In this document: in pieces, positions 31,227 to 41,467 of the stretch
Layout: each line of letters starts with the position of its first letter
How positions within the stretch are numbered: the first letter of the stretch is position 1
Origin: Candidatus Saccharimonadales bacterium
GTDB lineage: Bacteria > Patescibacteriota > Saccharimonadia > Saccharimonadales > Saccharimonadaceae
Length of the DNA: 64,000 nucleotides
Assembly: GCA_035317825.1 (NCBI GenBank)
Contig: DATHGB010000020.1
Location: 1 to 64,000 of the forward strand
Direction of reading: 5' to 3'
Notes under the pieces: model-generated
Told to the model about the DNA's origin: nothing
Database searches by the model: none
The model's input: the letters and a program-made list of their open reading frames with translations, nothing else
Made by a program: the position numbers and the translations under genes

Positions 31227-32821
31227 CTACTGCGGCGAATAACTAGCCCTTGGTGAGGTAAGAGGGTAATTCCTTCGTCTGCCGATTCAACCGTGGCGTG
31301 GGTCGAATAAATAATCTCGCCTTCTACATCCTCATTACATTCTACGGATTCGCTCGACATATTAAGTAAAACGAGTAACGTATCATTACTATCTTGACGA
31401 ATATAGCCAAAAATAGAATCGTTACTACTTTGCCACTCAACATAACTTCCTCTCAGCAACGTTGACGAGCGCCGAAGTTCAAGCAAGCTTCGATACATGT
31501 TAAATAGTGAATGAACATCATCTAACTCTGCAGTTGCGTTAATGGTAGCAAAGTCGTCAGCAACGGGCAGCCATGGCATCGTGGGACTAAACCCTGCGTA
31601 CTGCTTGTCCGACCATTGCATTGGCGTCCGTTCTGGGTCGCGCCCTAGCCCCAGTCCGGGAGCTAGTATTTCGAGCGGATCCTGCACTATTTCGGACGGA
31701 ATAACGGTATTTTTCATGCCTAGTTCATCTCCGTAATAGATGACAGGAATACCCGGTAATGTCAGTTGTAATAACGTTACAAGCTTTGCCTGATGAGGAC
31801 CAAATCGGCTTGCCATCCGCGGCTTATCATGATTACTAAAACAGTAAAATGGCCTAAGCTCACTTCCAAGTATGTTCTGAAAATCGCCGATAAAGCGTCG
31901 GAATTCCTGAGCACCATACGGTATGCTCATTCCCTCAAAATTAAACGGAGCGGCAACGACAGGATTAACCGCATAAAAAGATGAGTACTGTTCGTGACTA
32001 TCCAGGCTCTCATCTAGATAATCTTCAAACAAGATAATCCTATCTGTATAACGTTCGACTACGGCTGCAATTTCTCTTAGGTATTTAAACAGATTGACAC
32101 CGTATCTGTTGTATCGCTGGTGTTGGGAATAATATGGGTCATCACCTTCTTGAAATGACTCATTCAAAGGGTTATCTTGAAATCCCGGATCTTTAGATAT
32201 CCAACGAACAGCATCGGCACGGATTCCGTCCACCCCAAGCGACAGCCAGAAAATCAGGACATCAGTCATCGCTTTACGGACACTTGGATTTTCCCAATTA
32301 AGATCTGGTTGTTTTGTCAAAAAACTATGCAGATAGTACTGACCTGTGGCTTCGTCAAATTGCCAAGCCGATCCTCCAAAGACACTCAACCAGTTATTTG
32401 GCGGTGAACCGTTAGCTTTTGGATCACGCCACACATACCAATCTCTTTTTTCGTTATCACGCGAAGATTTTGACGCAATAAACCAGGGATGTTCATCAGA
32501 AGTATGATTGGGTACAAAATCAATCATGACTTTTATATCGCGCTCATGCGCCTCGGTAATGAGCCTTTTAAAATCCTCAAGATCACCGAAAAGCGGGTCG
32601 ACACTATAGTAGTCCGAGATATCATAGCCAAAATCAGCCATCGGCGAACGATAAAAAGGCGAGAGCCATATCGCATCAATTCCAAGTGAATTCGGCGTAC
32701 CTTTGATGTAATCGAGTTTTTCGATAATACCGGCTAGGTCGCCGATACCATCACCGTTTGAGTCTTTAAAACTCCGGGGATAGATTTGATAAATACCATT
32801 TACATTCTGCCACCGAGCCAT
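31223..32821 (-). CDS. GH13 alpha-glucosidase-type enzyme
   Basis: 532 residues of the alpha-amylase family, oligo-1,6-glucosidase/alpha-glucosidase type. Conserved regions: GYDISDYYSVDPLFG, DFVPNHTS (region I), GVDGIRADAVRW (region II, nucleophile Asp), ILFEDY region III, FSNHDKPR (region IV, transition-state Asp) and IPVIYYGDELGM. No signal peptide, so cytoplasmic. First of a block of five sugar-related genes to 38473, suggesting alpha-glucan or trehalose turnover. Confidence 0.94.
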   Translation of the reverse strand: MARWQNVNGIYQIYPRSFKDSNGDGIGDLAGIIEKLDYIKGTPNSLGIDAIWLSPFYRSPMADFGYDISDYYSVDPLFGDLEDFKRLITEAHERDIKVMIDFVPNHTSDEHPWFIASKSSRDNEKRDWYVWRDPKANGSPPNNWLSVFGGSAWQFDEATGQYYLHSFLTKQPDLNWENPSVRKAMTDVLIFWLSLGVDGIRADAVRWISKDPGFQDNPLNESFQEGDDPYYSQHQRYNRYGVNLFKYLREIAAVVERYTDRIILFEDYLDESLDSHEQYSSFYAVNPVVAAPFNFEGMSIPYGAQEFRRFIGDFQNILGSELRPFYCFSNHDKPRMASRFGPHQAKLVTLLQLTLPGIPVIYYGDELGMKNTVIPSEIVQDPLEILAPGLGLGRDPERTPMQWSDKQYAGFSPTMPWLPVADDFATINATAELDDVHSLFNMYRSLLELRRSSTLLRGSYVEWQSSNDSIFGYIRQDSNDTLLVLLNMSSESVECNEDVEGEIIYSTHATVESADEGITLLPHQGLVIRRSS

Positions 32822-32836
32822 GTGTTTATTGTAACA

Positions 32837-34030
32837 CTATAGTTCGTTCGTAAGTTCTGATAAGGATTTTCGCACCCGTCGAATGTGTGATTTAATAAAT
32901 TTTTGCGTCTTTGCGATTTGCAAAGGGTCTTTTTTACTAAGAAGCTTACGAAACGCTGCTTCGTAGTGGTCCACCATTAAATCCGTACTAAACTTATTAA
33001 CTACATGCTCCCTACAATCAGCACGCTTAATAGTATCGACCTTGCCTACGGCCTCAACCATTTCGGCAATACTGTGTACGACAAATCCTGTTTTTCCATC
33101 AATGATAATTTCCGGGGCTGCACCACGGTGAAGCGAGATAACAGGAGTACCACAGGCCATTGCCTCAACGGTGGTTTGTCCAAATGGCTCTTCCCATTGC
33201 ACTGGCGTTAGAACAGCTTTGGCTTTCTGGTAATATTTAGGCAACTGATCCTGATCCATTCTTCCAAGGTACAGAATACGATCATCAAGTTCTGGTTTAA
33301 TATATTGGTCAAAATATCCTTCACACCCCAAGGCCACGGGACCAATAATAAGCAGGCGATGATTTGATTCTTTGGCGACTTGGATTGCCTCTTTTACGCC
33401 TTTTTCTTCGGTGATACGCCCAGTAAATAGTAGATAATCTTCGTGCGTTTCAGAAAATTCAAAAAGGCTCGTATCTGTTCCGTTATAGACCGTCTCTAAG
33501 TAAGGTAAGTCTGGGGCATCGCGTCTTTGATTTTTAGATATTGAAATAAATTGCTGATTTGGACTAGCAAAAAGCTCAAAAAGCTCGCGATACCAAGGAT
33601 AAATAGGATCATTCAGAGTGTAAACTGTTGGAATATTAGGATGTTCGATAGCAGTCGAAAGAGCCGATTCAGGATGATGAAAATATAACAGATCAAACTC
33701 TCCAGATTCAGCACGTTTATACATTTCCGTGGTCATGTATCGATCCCACAACCCATGTACATCATGGGCTAGGTGTTCTCTGTTACTTAGAAGTGCATTA
33801 AATTCAGCTTGGTTACGCACAAGTGGCCTAAGATTCATCGTTTCAACAGTTACATTCTTACCGTGAACTTCTGTACCAATAGGGCCAAATACTGTTACGT
33901 GGTGGCCTCGTTCGCCAAGACCTCTTGCAACAGCAGCTGCTAGATCGATTGGCGCATAGATTATATCGCTTGGACGTGGTATTGGAATAAATGCCCTTAC
34001 CATCAACGCGATTTTCATCGGCATACTCAT
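32837..34030 (-). CDS. Glycosyltransferase family 4
   Basis: 397 residues from ATG 34030 (AAGAAG upstream; further upstream starts at 34084 lack a site). GT-B fold of family 4: a first-domain GRGLGERGHHVTVFG pattern, LLFTGRITEEKG at the domain joint, and EEPFGQTTVEAMACGTPVI with the ExxxxxxxE donor-binding motif. Acceptor unknown; the sugar context suggests glucan or cell-surface glycan synthesis. Confidence 0.92.
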   Translation of the reverse strand: MSMPMKIALMVRAFIPIPRPSDIIYAPIDLAAAVARGLGERGHHVTVFGPIGTEVHGKNVTVETMNLRPLVRNQAEFNALLSNREHLAHDVHGLWDRYMTTEMYKRAESGEFDLLYFHHPESALSTAIEHPNIPTVYTLNDPIYPWYRELFELFASPNQQFISISKNQRRDAPDLPYLETVYNGTDTSLFEFSETHEDYLLFTGRITEEKGVKEAIQVAKESNHRLLIIGPVALGCEGYFDQYIKPELDDRILYLGRMDQDQLPKYYQKAKAVLTPVQWEEPFGQTTVEAMACGTPVISLHRGAAPEIIIDGKTGFVVHSIAEMVEAVGKVDTIKRADCREHVVNKFSTDLMVDHYEAAFRKLLSKKDPLQIAKTQKFIKSHIRRVRKSLSELTNEL

Positions 34031-34087
34031 ATAGTTACTTCTTATTTTAGCACATTTACCTGTGCCCGTCATCGTCGTGATCACGCT

Positions 34088-35287
34088 CTATGTAATATTT
34101 TTAGCTATTTTTGTCCGTCTTATTACTTCTTCATATCTGTTAATATATTCCTTCGTGATTTTACTAGCCGAAAAACGCGCTACGACAGAAGCCCGGCATG
34201 CTTCTGGATCAATTTCATGTATTCTATCCATATATTCAGCAAATTCTTCTTCGTTATTTGCAAGAAAACCATTAACGCCATGGATGATTATTTCTGGAAT
34301 TGCACCTTTGTTCATTGCGACGACAGGGGTGCCGCACGCAAGAGCTTCAATAATAGCCATGCCGAATGGCTCTTCCCAGTCAATCGGAAAAAGTAGTGCC
34401 TTCGCCTGTGAAATAAATTTCAATTTCTTTTGCCCGCTAAGATTACCTTCGTAGGTAATTTGTTGATTATCCACATAAGGCATTACTTTATCCCGGTAGT
34501 ATTGAAAATCAACAAAATTATTAAATTTACTGTTTGGATTAGCTAGTTCTAAAAGGAGTTTTTCACTTGACTCAATACCCGCTACAGTTCCCGCCATCCG
34601 AAGACGATATCCTTTTCGCGCACATAATTTGGCCGCTGTATGCTGACCTTTTAGTGCCGAGAGTCGAGCGAGAGTTATAAAATAATCTTTCTTGTCTTTT
34701 ATATATGGGTACATCTCGGGATCGATGGCATTATACACTTTGTCTAATGTCTGATGGTGAACTTGTTTTGGCAATAAACGCGTCATCGCTTCGGATATCG
34801 CAACGATATACATATTTCCCATATCGCCGAGTAACTCTAGATATGTACGTCTTTCAGGGATGCCTTGCTCGCTCATACTCTTAGAGTTAGTTGGGGGTAC
34901 ATGAAGAGTATGGAGTACCGGGGGGATACCGGCTAGCTGCGTTGCCAATGCCCAGAATTGAGGGCCGATTAGCTCATTATGGTCATGCACAATGTCAAAT
35001 GCGCCATCTTTACGGATTTCGTTAAGTGCAAATTGCATGTGGGCTAAAACGATAGGGAGTGCCTCGGTATACGGTCGGTGAATGTTTTCAATTTGCTCAG
35101 TTTTATATAGGCTATGTGTTTTAACACCATGCATTTTTCGTGCGCCATTTCCAAATATTTCTACCTCTACATTCTGTCTGAGTAATTCATCGACGAGTGT
35201 CTGCAAGACTAGCTCGATACCCCCAAAGCCCTTAACAGGAAGTGCGATCCAAGGTGGTGCAATTATCGCAACGCGCAGCCGGGACAT
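34088..35287 (-). CDS. Glycosyltransferase family 4
   Basis: 399 residues from ATG 35287 (AAGGGG upstream; ATG 35326 is an alternative). N-terminal PWIALPVKGFGGIELVLQTL is typical of GT4 enzymes, DIVHDHNE in the acceptor domain, and EEPFGMAIIEALACGTPVV gives the donor-site ExxxxxxxE motif. Similar in layout to its downstream neighbour at 32837-34030, possibly an old duplication. Divergent from the debranching-type gene. Confidence 0.92.
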   Translation of the reverse strand: MSRLRVAIIAPPWIALPVKGFGGIELVLQTLVDELLRQNVEVEIFGNGARKMHGVKTHSLYKTEQIENIHRPYTEALPIVLAHMQFALNEIRKDGAFDIVHDHNELIGPQFWALATQLAGIPPVLHTLHVPPTNSKSMSEQGIPERRTYLELLGDMGNMYIVAISEAMTRLLPKQVHHQTLDKVYNAIDPEMYPYIKDKKDYFITLARLSALKGQHTAAKLCARKGYRLRMAGTVAGIESSEKLLLELANPNSKFNNFVDFQYYRDKVMPYVDNQQITYEGNLSGQKKLKFISQAKALLFPIDWEEPFGMAIIEALACGTPVVAMNKGAIPEIIIHGVNGFLANNEEEFAEYMDRIHEIDPEACRASVVARFSASKITKEYINRYEEVIRRTKIAKNIT

Positions 35288-35376
35288 ATTAGATGGCCCC
35301 TTGATTGTAGCGCCCATAAACAGCATACCGCATAGTTAAATTCATTGTACCACAAGCCAAATGCTATACTAAAGCC

Positions 35377-36948
35377 ATGAAGATTGGTAGCCAGATCCCG
35401 ATTGAAATACCTGCGGATCTTTCCGATTACATTTTTTCGGGTGAGCATGTTGTCAATATCGAGTATTTCGTCAGTACACCCCCAACTAGGGCGCCCTCTG
35501 GATTGCAAGAATTATACCGCTTAGCACAGGCCAAGGTAAATAATAAACTTTACGAATTTAATCCTCCGCTTGCCTCTCTCGCCCTTAAATCGGATGATAT
35601 CGCTTCGCACGAACTTCATCTGTATGAAGCTCTGTTTGGACGGGATTCGTTACGCGTTGGCATGGATCTTTTATCGATGTTTCCACAACTTACCCGTGCA
35701 ACCCTTTTAGCACTTGCCTCTTACCAAGGAACGGAAACATATGCACGCCGCGAGGAAGAGCCGGGGCGAATTCCTCATGAAATACGAGATGCTCATGATC
35801 CAATAGCCCAAAAACAAACTGAAGAATTTGGCTGGGAGTGGCCTTACTACGGTTCGGTGGATGCAACACCTGAATTTATTCGTACGCTTGCCGCATACCA
35901 TAACCGAACTGCCAAGAATGAAAACTTTTTAAACCAAAAATTTACAGATAAAAACGGGGTCTCACGTACTATGGCCGACGCCTTTACGGGTGCGGCTGAT
36001 TGGATTATACGCCGGACGAGTAAAAATCCAGAGGGGCTACTCGAATCAAAAGCAGCAATTCCACATGGACTCGAGAATCAAGCATGGAAAGATTCGTGGG
36101 ATGCTTATTTTGATCATAGCGGACGCCAAGCGAACCACAAACAGGGCGTTGCATCCATTGAGGTGCAGCGGCTCGCATATGACGCCCTTCTGGATGCTGC
36201 ACATCTTTACGACACAGTCTTGAATCAGCCTGACAAAGCCAAAGAAGCACGAATTAGCGCCGAACAATTGCAACGATCAATATTCACACATTTTTGGACT
36301 CTTCAGCGCGGAGGATTTTTCGTACTAGGTACCGACCGCGATGACACAGGTACCCTTCGTCAGCTTGATGTTCGTACTTCAAATATGGGGCATCTGCTTC
36401 ATTCTCGCCTGCTTGCGGGCGATGATCCACAAAAAGTTACCTACCGCGAAGCAATTGTTCGGCAGCTCTTCTCGCCTGAAATGCTTACCCCTAGCGGAAT
36501 TCGCACACTCGCATCGGATGAACCTCGCTTTCGGCCAGGAGCATATCACAATGGCAGTGTCTGGCTTTGGGACACACATTTTATCGCCAAAGGGTTACGG
36601 CGTCACGGCTACAACCACCTTGCCGATACATTAGGTGAACGATTATTCCGGGTTATTGATGCCACTCATGCGTTTCCTGAATTTGTACGTGGAGATGGGT
36701 CGCCAGCACCAATGCTCAATAATAGGATTGTTGATGTGTGGGATAGTACCTATGAGCGTATGAACCGTATCGAACAACCGCCCCAACAAATTCAAGCTTG
36801 GTCGGTGGCAGCTATCCTAGCGATTAAACACTACAATCGTATGGCAGCTCAAAGACCTAAATCTAACCCAAGCGACTTTGAACAAGCTATTTTACGACAA
36901 ATTAGCGAGTACGATCTTCATTTAACAGAGCCGCTAGAACTCCATTAG
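35377..36948 (+). CDS. Amylo-alpha-1,6-glucosidase-like glycosidase
   Basis: 523 residues, an (alpha/alpha)6-barrel glycosidase resembling the C-terminal domain of glycogen debranching enzymes: EALFGRDSLRVGMDLL (about residues 85-100), GWEWPYYGSVDATPEFI, RTSNMGHLL and RPGAYHNGSVWLWDTHFIA. No signal peptide. TATACT is six bases before ATG, so the transcript is probably leaderless. Its 3' end overlaps the trehalase gene on the other strand by 47 bp. Confidence 0.85.
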   Translation: MKIGSQIPIEIPADLSDYIFSGEHVVNIEYFVSTPPTRAPSGLQELYRLAQAKVNNKLYEFNPPLASLALKSDDIASHELHLYEALFGRDSLRVGMDLLSMFPQLTRATLLALASYQGTETYARREEEPGRIPHEIRDAHDPIAQKQTEEFGWEWPYYGSVDATPEFIRTLAAYHNRTAKNENFLNQKFTDKNGVSRTMADAFTGAADWIIRRTSKNPEGLLESKAAIPHGLENQAWKDSWDAYFDHSGRQANHKQGVASIEVQRLAYDALLDAAHLYDTVLNQPDKAKEARISAEQLQRSIFTHFWTLQRGGFFVLGTDRDDTGTLRQLDVRTSNMGHLLHSRLLAGDDPQKVTYREAIVRQLFSPEMLTPSGIRTLASDEPRFRPGAYHNGSVWLWDTHFIAKGLRRHGYNHLADTLGERLFRVIDATHAFPEFVRGDGSPAPMLNNRIVDVWDSTYERMNRIEQPPQQIQAWSVAAILAIKHYNRMAAQRPKSNPSDFEQAILRQISEYDLHLTEPLELH

Positions 36949-38473
36949 TCCAACCAAATCCATCTTGCAAAGGATATTCCCCGCCTCCTCCCTGGCCTTG
37001 GCTTGCAACATCATATTTCTCAACTAGCTTGCCACTTTCATTAAAAATCTTCGTATTTGAAGCAATCCAGCGTTCTTTTATTGTTTCAGCTAGATGATGG
37101 TATCCGTAGTTTCGTAAGCCTTCAATTGCCACCCATTGAAGCGGTGCCCAACCATTTGGCGAATCCCATTGCTGCCCTGTTGCTTCGAGTGTCGTTGTCA
37201 GTCCACCTGCTTTTAGGAAATGCGTCTTCAGTTTTTCTGCCACGGCCGCAGCCTGTTTTGCCGTAGCGATTTTAGCATATAACGGAAAAACGCCGGCAAG
37301 CGTCAAATGCCCTGTCTCTTCTTGATGATGGAAGTTATAGTCAACAAAGAATTGCTGCTCATCACTCCAGCAATAGTCATTAATCGAACGCATGCGACGT
37401 TCGGCAGCGGTCTGAAATTTACGTGCAAGAATTGGCTGGAACAACAGCCGGTATGCTTCAGCGATCGTCTCTTCTAGTTGATACAGAAGACAATTTAAAT
37501 CAACAGGTATAATATCTGCCGTATGAATAGTACGGATATCCTTAGGGTCGCTAAACCAACGTGAACTAAAATCCCATCCTGATTCGGCACCTGCCCTTAG
37601 ATGCAGATACAGTCTGTCAGCCTGTCGTTCTGGCGATAGATCAGCCGTTTCAACATCCTCGCGTAGTGATTCCGGTCGGGGTGTCGTTTTGTTATCGTAA
37701 TAACGATTCAGCAGTGTGCCATTTGGCATTTCAACGACGCGCGCAAATGCTTTATGCTCGTATTTATCCAGCGTACGACGGCCCTTCATCCAGAATCTAT
37801 ATTCAAGCAGCATGTACGGCAAGTATTCGACGTAGGTACGGCTTCGGCCTTTATGGCGTGCTAAAAGTTTCACCATTTGTGAAAAAAACGGAGGCTGCGA
37901 CCGGCTTAGAAAGTACGTACGATTGGCTGTCGGAATGAACCCGAATTTACGAATCATATACGCATAGTTTTTGATCATACCTTCGATCATATCCCAGCGG
38001 TTATCGGCCGCCAGACCTAACATAATGAAGTAACTATCCCAGTAGAACTGCTCTGAAAAACGTCCGCCAGGTACGATATACGCGTGTGGTAACGCGATTA
38101 GCGAGCCTCTGTTGCGTCGGTTCTTTCGTTCTAACACGCTCCAAAGTTCTGCAATATGTTCGCGCACATTCATATTCGGATCAGTATGATATGCGGTTTG
38201 GTATCCGCTAAACTCGTAAAAATGACGCGATACAAAATCACGAAGGTCAAATTCTGGATCGCTTTTCGCTAGCAAATATTCCTGCTGGATTTGCTTCATA
38301 CGGCGGCGAGGAATTAAATCAACGAAAGTTTTACCGTCCCCATACACTTGTTCTTTTTGAACGTCACTGAATAAATCACCCAGTGCTTCGTCTGGACTTT
38401 TAGATAATGGGACTAGTGCGCCAGCAGTAGCGACCAAAGCGGATTTTAACTTATCTTCTCGTGGTATTTTCAT
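36902..38473 (-). CDS. Alpha,alpha-trehalase (GH37)
   Basis: 523 residues. Both trehalase signatures are present: PGGRFSEQFYWDSYF (about residue 132) and QWDSPNGWAPLQW (about 437), plus AESGWDFSSRW with the catalytic Asp and LVEKYDV near the end. Hydrolyses trehalose to two glucoses. There is no secretion signal, so a cytoplasmic form. In the same sugar block as GH13 and GT4 genes. Confidence 0.95.
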   Translation of the reverse strand: MKIPREDKLKSALVATAGALVPLSKSPDEALGDLFSDVQKEQVYGDGKTFVDLIPRRRMKQIQQEYLLAKSDPEFDLRDFVSRHFYEFSGYQTAYHTDPNMNVREHIAELWSVLERKNRRNRGSLIALPHAYIVPGGRFSEQFYWDSYFIMLGLAADNRWDMIEGMIKNYAYMIRKFGFIPTANRTYFLSRSQPPFFSQMVKLLARHKGRSRTYVEYLPYMLLEYRFWMKGRRTLDKYEHKAFARVVEMPNGTLLNRYYDNKTTPRPESLREDVETADLSPERQADRLYLHLRAGAESGWDFSSRWFSDPKDIRTIHTADIIPVDLNCLLYQLEETIAEAYRLLFQPILARKFQTAAERRMRSINDYCWSDEQQFFVDYNFHHQEETGHLTLAGVFPLYAKIATAKQAAAVAEKLKTHFLKAGGLTTTLEATGQQWDSPNGWAPLQWVAIEGLRNYGYHHLAETIKERWIASNTKIFNESGKLVEKYDVASQGQGGGGEYPLQDGFGWTNGVLAALLNEDRTR

Positions 38474-38568
38474 ATTTTTAACCTGGTTATACTATAGTGG
38501 TTGTGCTTGTTAGAAGCAAGGTGTTCAAAATAAATGTTACGCTTTTTTTGTGTACCATTTAGACGCAG

Positions 38569-38613
38569 GCATTACTCAAAAAGAGCTACTCGCTAGCTCT
38601 TTTTGAGTAATGC
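38569..38613 (-). terminator. Intrinsic terminator of typA
   Basis: A near-perfect stem of about 18 bp (GCATTACTCAAAAAGAGCTA with its complement to 38613) follows the typA stop; T-runs are inside the stem. Confidence 0.75.
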
Positions 38614-38620
38614 AGAGTTA

Positions 38621-40444
38621 TTAGTTTTTGTTAGCGCGTTTTCGCAAGTTTGGATCAAGGTGACGTTTACGTAATCGTAATGATTTTGGCGTTACTTCCA
38701 AAAGTTCGTCATCTTCCAAAAAGTCGATACACTGTTCAAGGCTAAGGTCAGTAAATGGTGTTAGCTGAACCGTTCCGTCGCTTGAAGACGTACGCATGTT
38801 CGTTAGCTGTTTGCCACGGCAAACGTTAACGTCTAGGTCATCGCCACGAGTGTTTTGGCCAACGATCATTCCTTGGTATACGGTAGTACCTGGACCAACG
38901 AATAACGTTCCACGGGATTCAGCGTTATCGAGTGCGTAGGCAGTCGTAGAACCAGCTTCGGTTGCCATTAGCGCACCGCTTCTGGTTTTTTGTAGTTTGG
39001 CGCCAAGTGGTTCGTAACCATGTGGCAAGCTGTTCATAATGACCGTACCTTTTGTAGCGGTCAAAAGAAGATTCCTTAGGCCAATCATAGCGCGAGTTGG
39101 TAACACGTACGTCGTACGTGATGTTCCACTACTTGTTTGCGTTTGATTAAGCATGGCAGCGCGGCGCGTTCCTAGTTCTTGGCTAACAGCACCGAGGAAT
39201 TCAGGACCAACTTCGACGAGTAGTTCTTCGACAGGTTCTTTTATGACACCGTCTTCTTCGATTGTCACAACCTGAGGACGACCCACTTCAAATTCATAGC
39301 CTTCACGGCGAAGTGTTTCGATAAGTACGGAAAGGTGGAGTTCACCACGACCAGATACGACAAATCCGATGTTTTCGTCACGTACACGAAGGCTGACGTT
39401 TGTTTCAAGTTCTTTCTTTAGGCGGTCACCAATTTGACGAGAGGTATTAAATTCACCTTCTTTACCCTTTAACGGGCTGGTGTTTGGGCCTAGGTACATG
39501 CTAAGTGTTGGCGCTTCGATGTCAATCACTGGAAGTGCTTCTGGGTTTTCTTTGTCAGCAATCGTTTCACCAATGTGCGCATCGGCAATACCCGTTAACG
39601 CAACGATATCTCCGGCAATCGCACCGTCAATTTCTTCACGGTTAAGTCCGCGATAACCAAAAATCTTGTCGATTTTGGAGTTAATCTGTGTGCCGTCACG
39701 TTTGATTAGCGTAACTTGCTGGTTTTTCGTTACGTTTCCGCGGGAAACACGACCGATTGCATACTTACCAAGGAATGAATCGTATTGAAGTGACGTTACA
39801 AGAAGTTGTAATGGTTTTTCTGTATCAACGGTTGGAGCAGGAATATCATTGATAATTGCATCGAAAATAGGCGTAAGATCAGCGTGTTCTGAGGTGTTAT
39901 CAGGTAGTTCCACCCATGCTTTTCCTTCGCGGCCGATTGCATAGTACACAGGATAGTGCAGCTGGCTATCGTCGATTGCAAGTTCTAGGAATAGATCAGA
40001 GATCTCATCAACGACTTCATCAATACGACGTGAAGGCTTATCGATTTTGTTAACCACAACAACAGGCTTTAGACCAAGTTCAAGCGCTTTTGAAAGAACG
40101 AACTTCGTCTGCGGCATCGGACCTTCTTGGGCGTCAACGATCAGAAGGACTCCGTCAGCCATGTTAAGCGTACGTTCAACTTCACCACTAAAGTCGGCGT
40201 GACCTGGTGTGTCGATAATGTTAATTTTGTAATCGTCGTGATAGATAGATGTTTGTTTGGCGGTAATCGTAATGCCACGTTCGTGTTCTTGATCACCACT
40301 GTCCATGATCAATTCCTGGCTCATTTCAGCCTGGTTATCACGAAAAGTATTACTTTGCTTTAAAAGCCCATCAACCAGAGTAGTCTTGCCATGGTCGACG
40401 TGAGCGATAATTGCGATATTGCGGATGTGTTTTGTATCAATCAT
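38621..40444 (-). CDS. typA: Translational GTPase TypA/BipA
   Basis: 607 residues, full length. G1 AHVDHGKTTL (residues 14-23), switch region DQEHERGITITAK, G3 DTPGHADF, G4 NKID, then EF-G-like domains and the TypA-specific C-terminus. Ribosome-associated GTPase involved in 50S assembly and stress or cold growth. Monocistronic with its own terminator. Confidence 0.97.
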   Translation of the reverse strand: MIDTKHIRNIAIIAHVDHGKTTLVDGLLKQSNTFRDNQAEMSQELIMDSGDQEHERGITITAKQTSIYHDDYKINIIDTPGHADFSGEVERTLNMADGVLLIVDAQEGPMPQTKFVLSKALELGLKPVVVVNKIDKPSRRIDEVVDEISDLFLELAIDDSQLHYPVYYAIGREGKAWVELPDNTSEHADLTPIFDAIINDIPAPTVDTEKPLQLLVTSLQYDSFLGKYAIGRVSRGNVTKNQQVTLIKRDGTQINSKIDKIFGYRGLNREEIDGAIAGDIVALTGIADAHIGETIADKENPEALPVIDIEAPTLSMYLGPNTSPLKGKEGEFNTSRQIGDRLKKELETNVSLRVRDENIGFVVSGRGELHLSVLIETLRREGYEFEVGRPQVVTIEEDGVIKEPVEELLVEVGPEFLGAVSQELGTRRAAMLNQTQTSSGTSRTTYVLPTRAMIGLRNLLLTATKGTVIMNSLPHGYEPLGAKLQKTRSGALMATEAGSTTAYALDNAESRGTLFVGPGTTVYQGMIVGQNTRGDDLDVNVCRGKQLTNMRTSSSDGTVQLTPFTDLSLEQCIDFLEDDELLEVTPKSLRLRKRHLDPNLRKRANKN

Positions 40445-40540
40445 AAAAATAGACCCCTAATAATGGTGGGGCTTCCCTTTAGATCAATATTAGCATAAGT
40501 TGCGATATTTTTCAATAGGTGATCTAGTATAGTAACCGAG

Positions 40541-40762
40541 CTAAACCCAGCTACCGCCCTGACGCACTTTATCCGTCACAGGAATTGGTACTCCGCCCTT
40601 GATTGCCCATTCGATCTGGGGGTCAATTTCTATGCTCATCGTATCTTCGTTAGACAGAACGACGCCGTCACCGACTTTCAGACCAAAACCAATGTATCTC
40701 CGCCTACTGTCACAGGGTAGTAAACATTGGTAGAGCAACGCTAGCTGAGACAGGGTAACCAT
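40541..40762 (-). pseudogene. Possible gene fragment
   Basis: The 474-bp gap between typA and the MarR gene holds one 73-codon frame. Its second half (IGFGLKVGDGVVLSNEDTM, IEIDPQIEW) reads like real protein, whereas the first half does not; another frame just upstream gives YYPVTVGGDTLVLV. This fits a frameshifted remnant, but chance cannot be excluded. Nothing else is seen in the gap. Confidence 0.25.
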
Positions 40763-40918
40763 CGTACCTGAAATCTGTTGCCAGTTATACAGACGGCGAG
40801 CCGCCCGACCCTGTCTCCTTTACTTAATTCACTTATTCATAAGCGTGTTGCTATTATTTATAGCGGATATAACTCTCTGTCGGCCAAAAGCCCTCTACAA
40901 AGGTTATCCATAAAGAAA

Positions 40919-41356
40919 TTATGCGTTTACTGGAGAAGGTTGCAGGATCAATGATAGTAGCGATTTTAGCTCGACATTTTGAGTTATCGTTAGCTGTTTG
41001 AACTCGGGTAGTTCGTACTGTACGAGCGCTTCTAAAAGTTCCTTACGGAGCTTTTCACCCTTTAACGTTAAGCTGATCATTTTAACGCGGCGGTCTTCGG
41101 GTTTTTCTTCTCGGGCTATATACCCCTGAGAAAGAAGGCGGTCGACAATACCAGTTACATTTGATGCGTCGCAAAAAAGCATACAAGAAATAGTATTCAT
41201 CGGAATCGGTTCACGGGGCGTCATAGAACACAGCGTATACAGTTGCATCACCGTTAAATCATGAGTTTCGGCGAGCTTCATAAGCCCATGTTTCGCCCTA
41301 AATGCTACTTGCAGAAGCATCCAGTATAGATTTTCCGATTCCTTATTTTCTTTCAT
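40919..41356 (-). CDS. MarR-family transcriptional regulator
   Basis: 145 residues with a winged helix-turn-helix: MNTISCMLFCDASNVTGIVDRLLSQGYIAREEKPEDRRV is split over helices and wing, with the DRR of the wing tip typical of MarR. Represses drug or oxidative-stress genes and is released by small ligands. Divergent from an MFS pump, with a palindrome between them. Confidence 0.93.
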   Translation of the reverse strand: MKENKESENLYWMLLQVAFRAKHGLMKLAETHDLTVMQLYTLCSMTPREPIPMNTISCMLFCDASNVTGIVDRLLSQGYIAREEKPEDRRVKMISLTLKGEKLRKELLEALVQYELPEFKQLTITQNVELKSLLSLILQPSPVNA

Positions 41357-41395
41357 AACTATATTTTACCTTATATTTTCTATTTTGCAAAGTAC

Positions 41396-41434
41396 TTGAC
41401 TAGTTCAACTATCTTGAATTAAAATAGTTGAAGT
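41396..41434 (+). promoter_or_regulatory. MFS promoter with MarR-type operator
   Basis: TTGACT (41396-41401) is followed by an inverted repeat AGTTCAACTAT (41402-41412) / ATAGTTGAAGT (41424-41434, one mismatch), and overlaps the likely -10 TTAAAAT. A MarR dimer bound here would block the pump gene. Confidence 0.65.
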
Positions 41435-41467
41435 AACAAACTAATTTATATTCAAGAAAGGATATAC

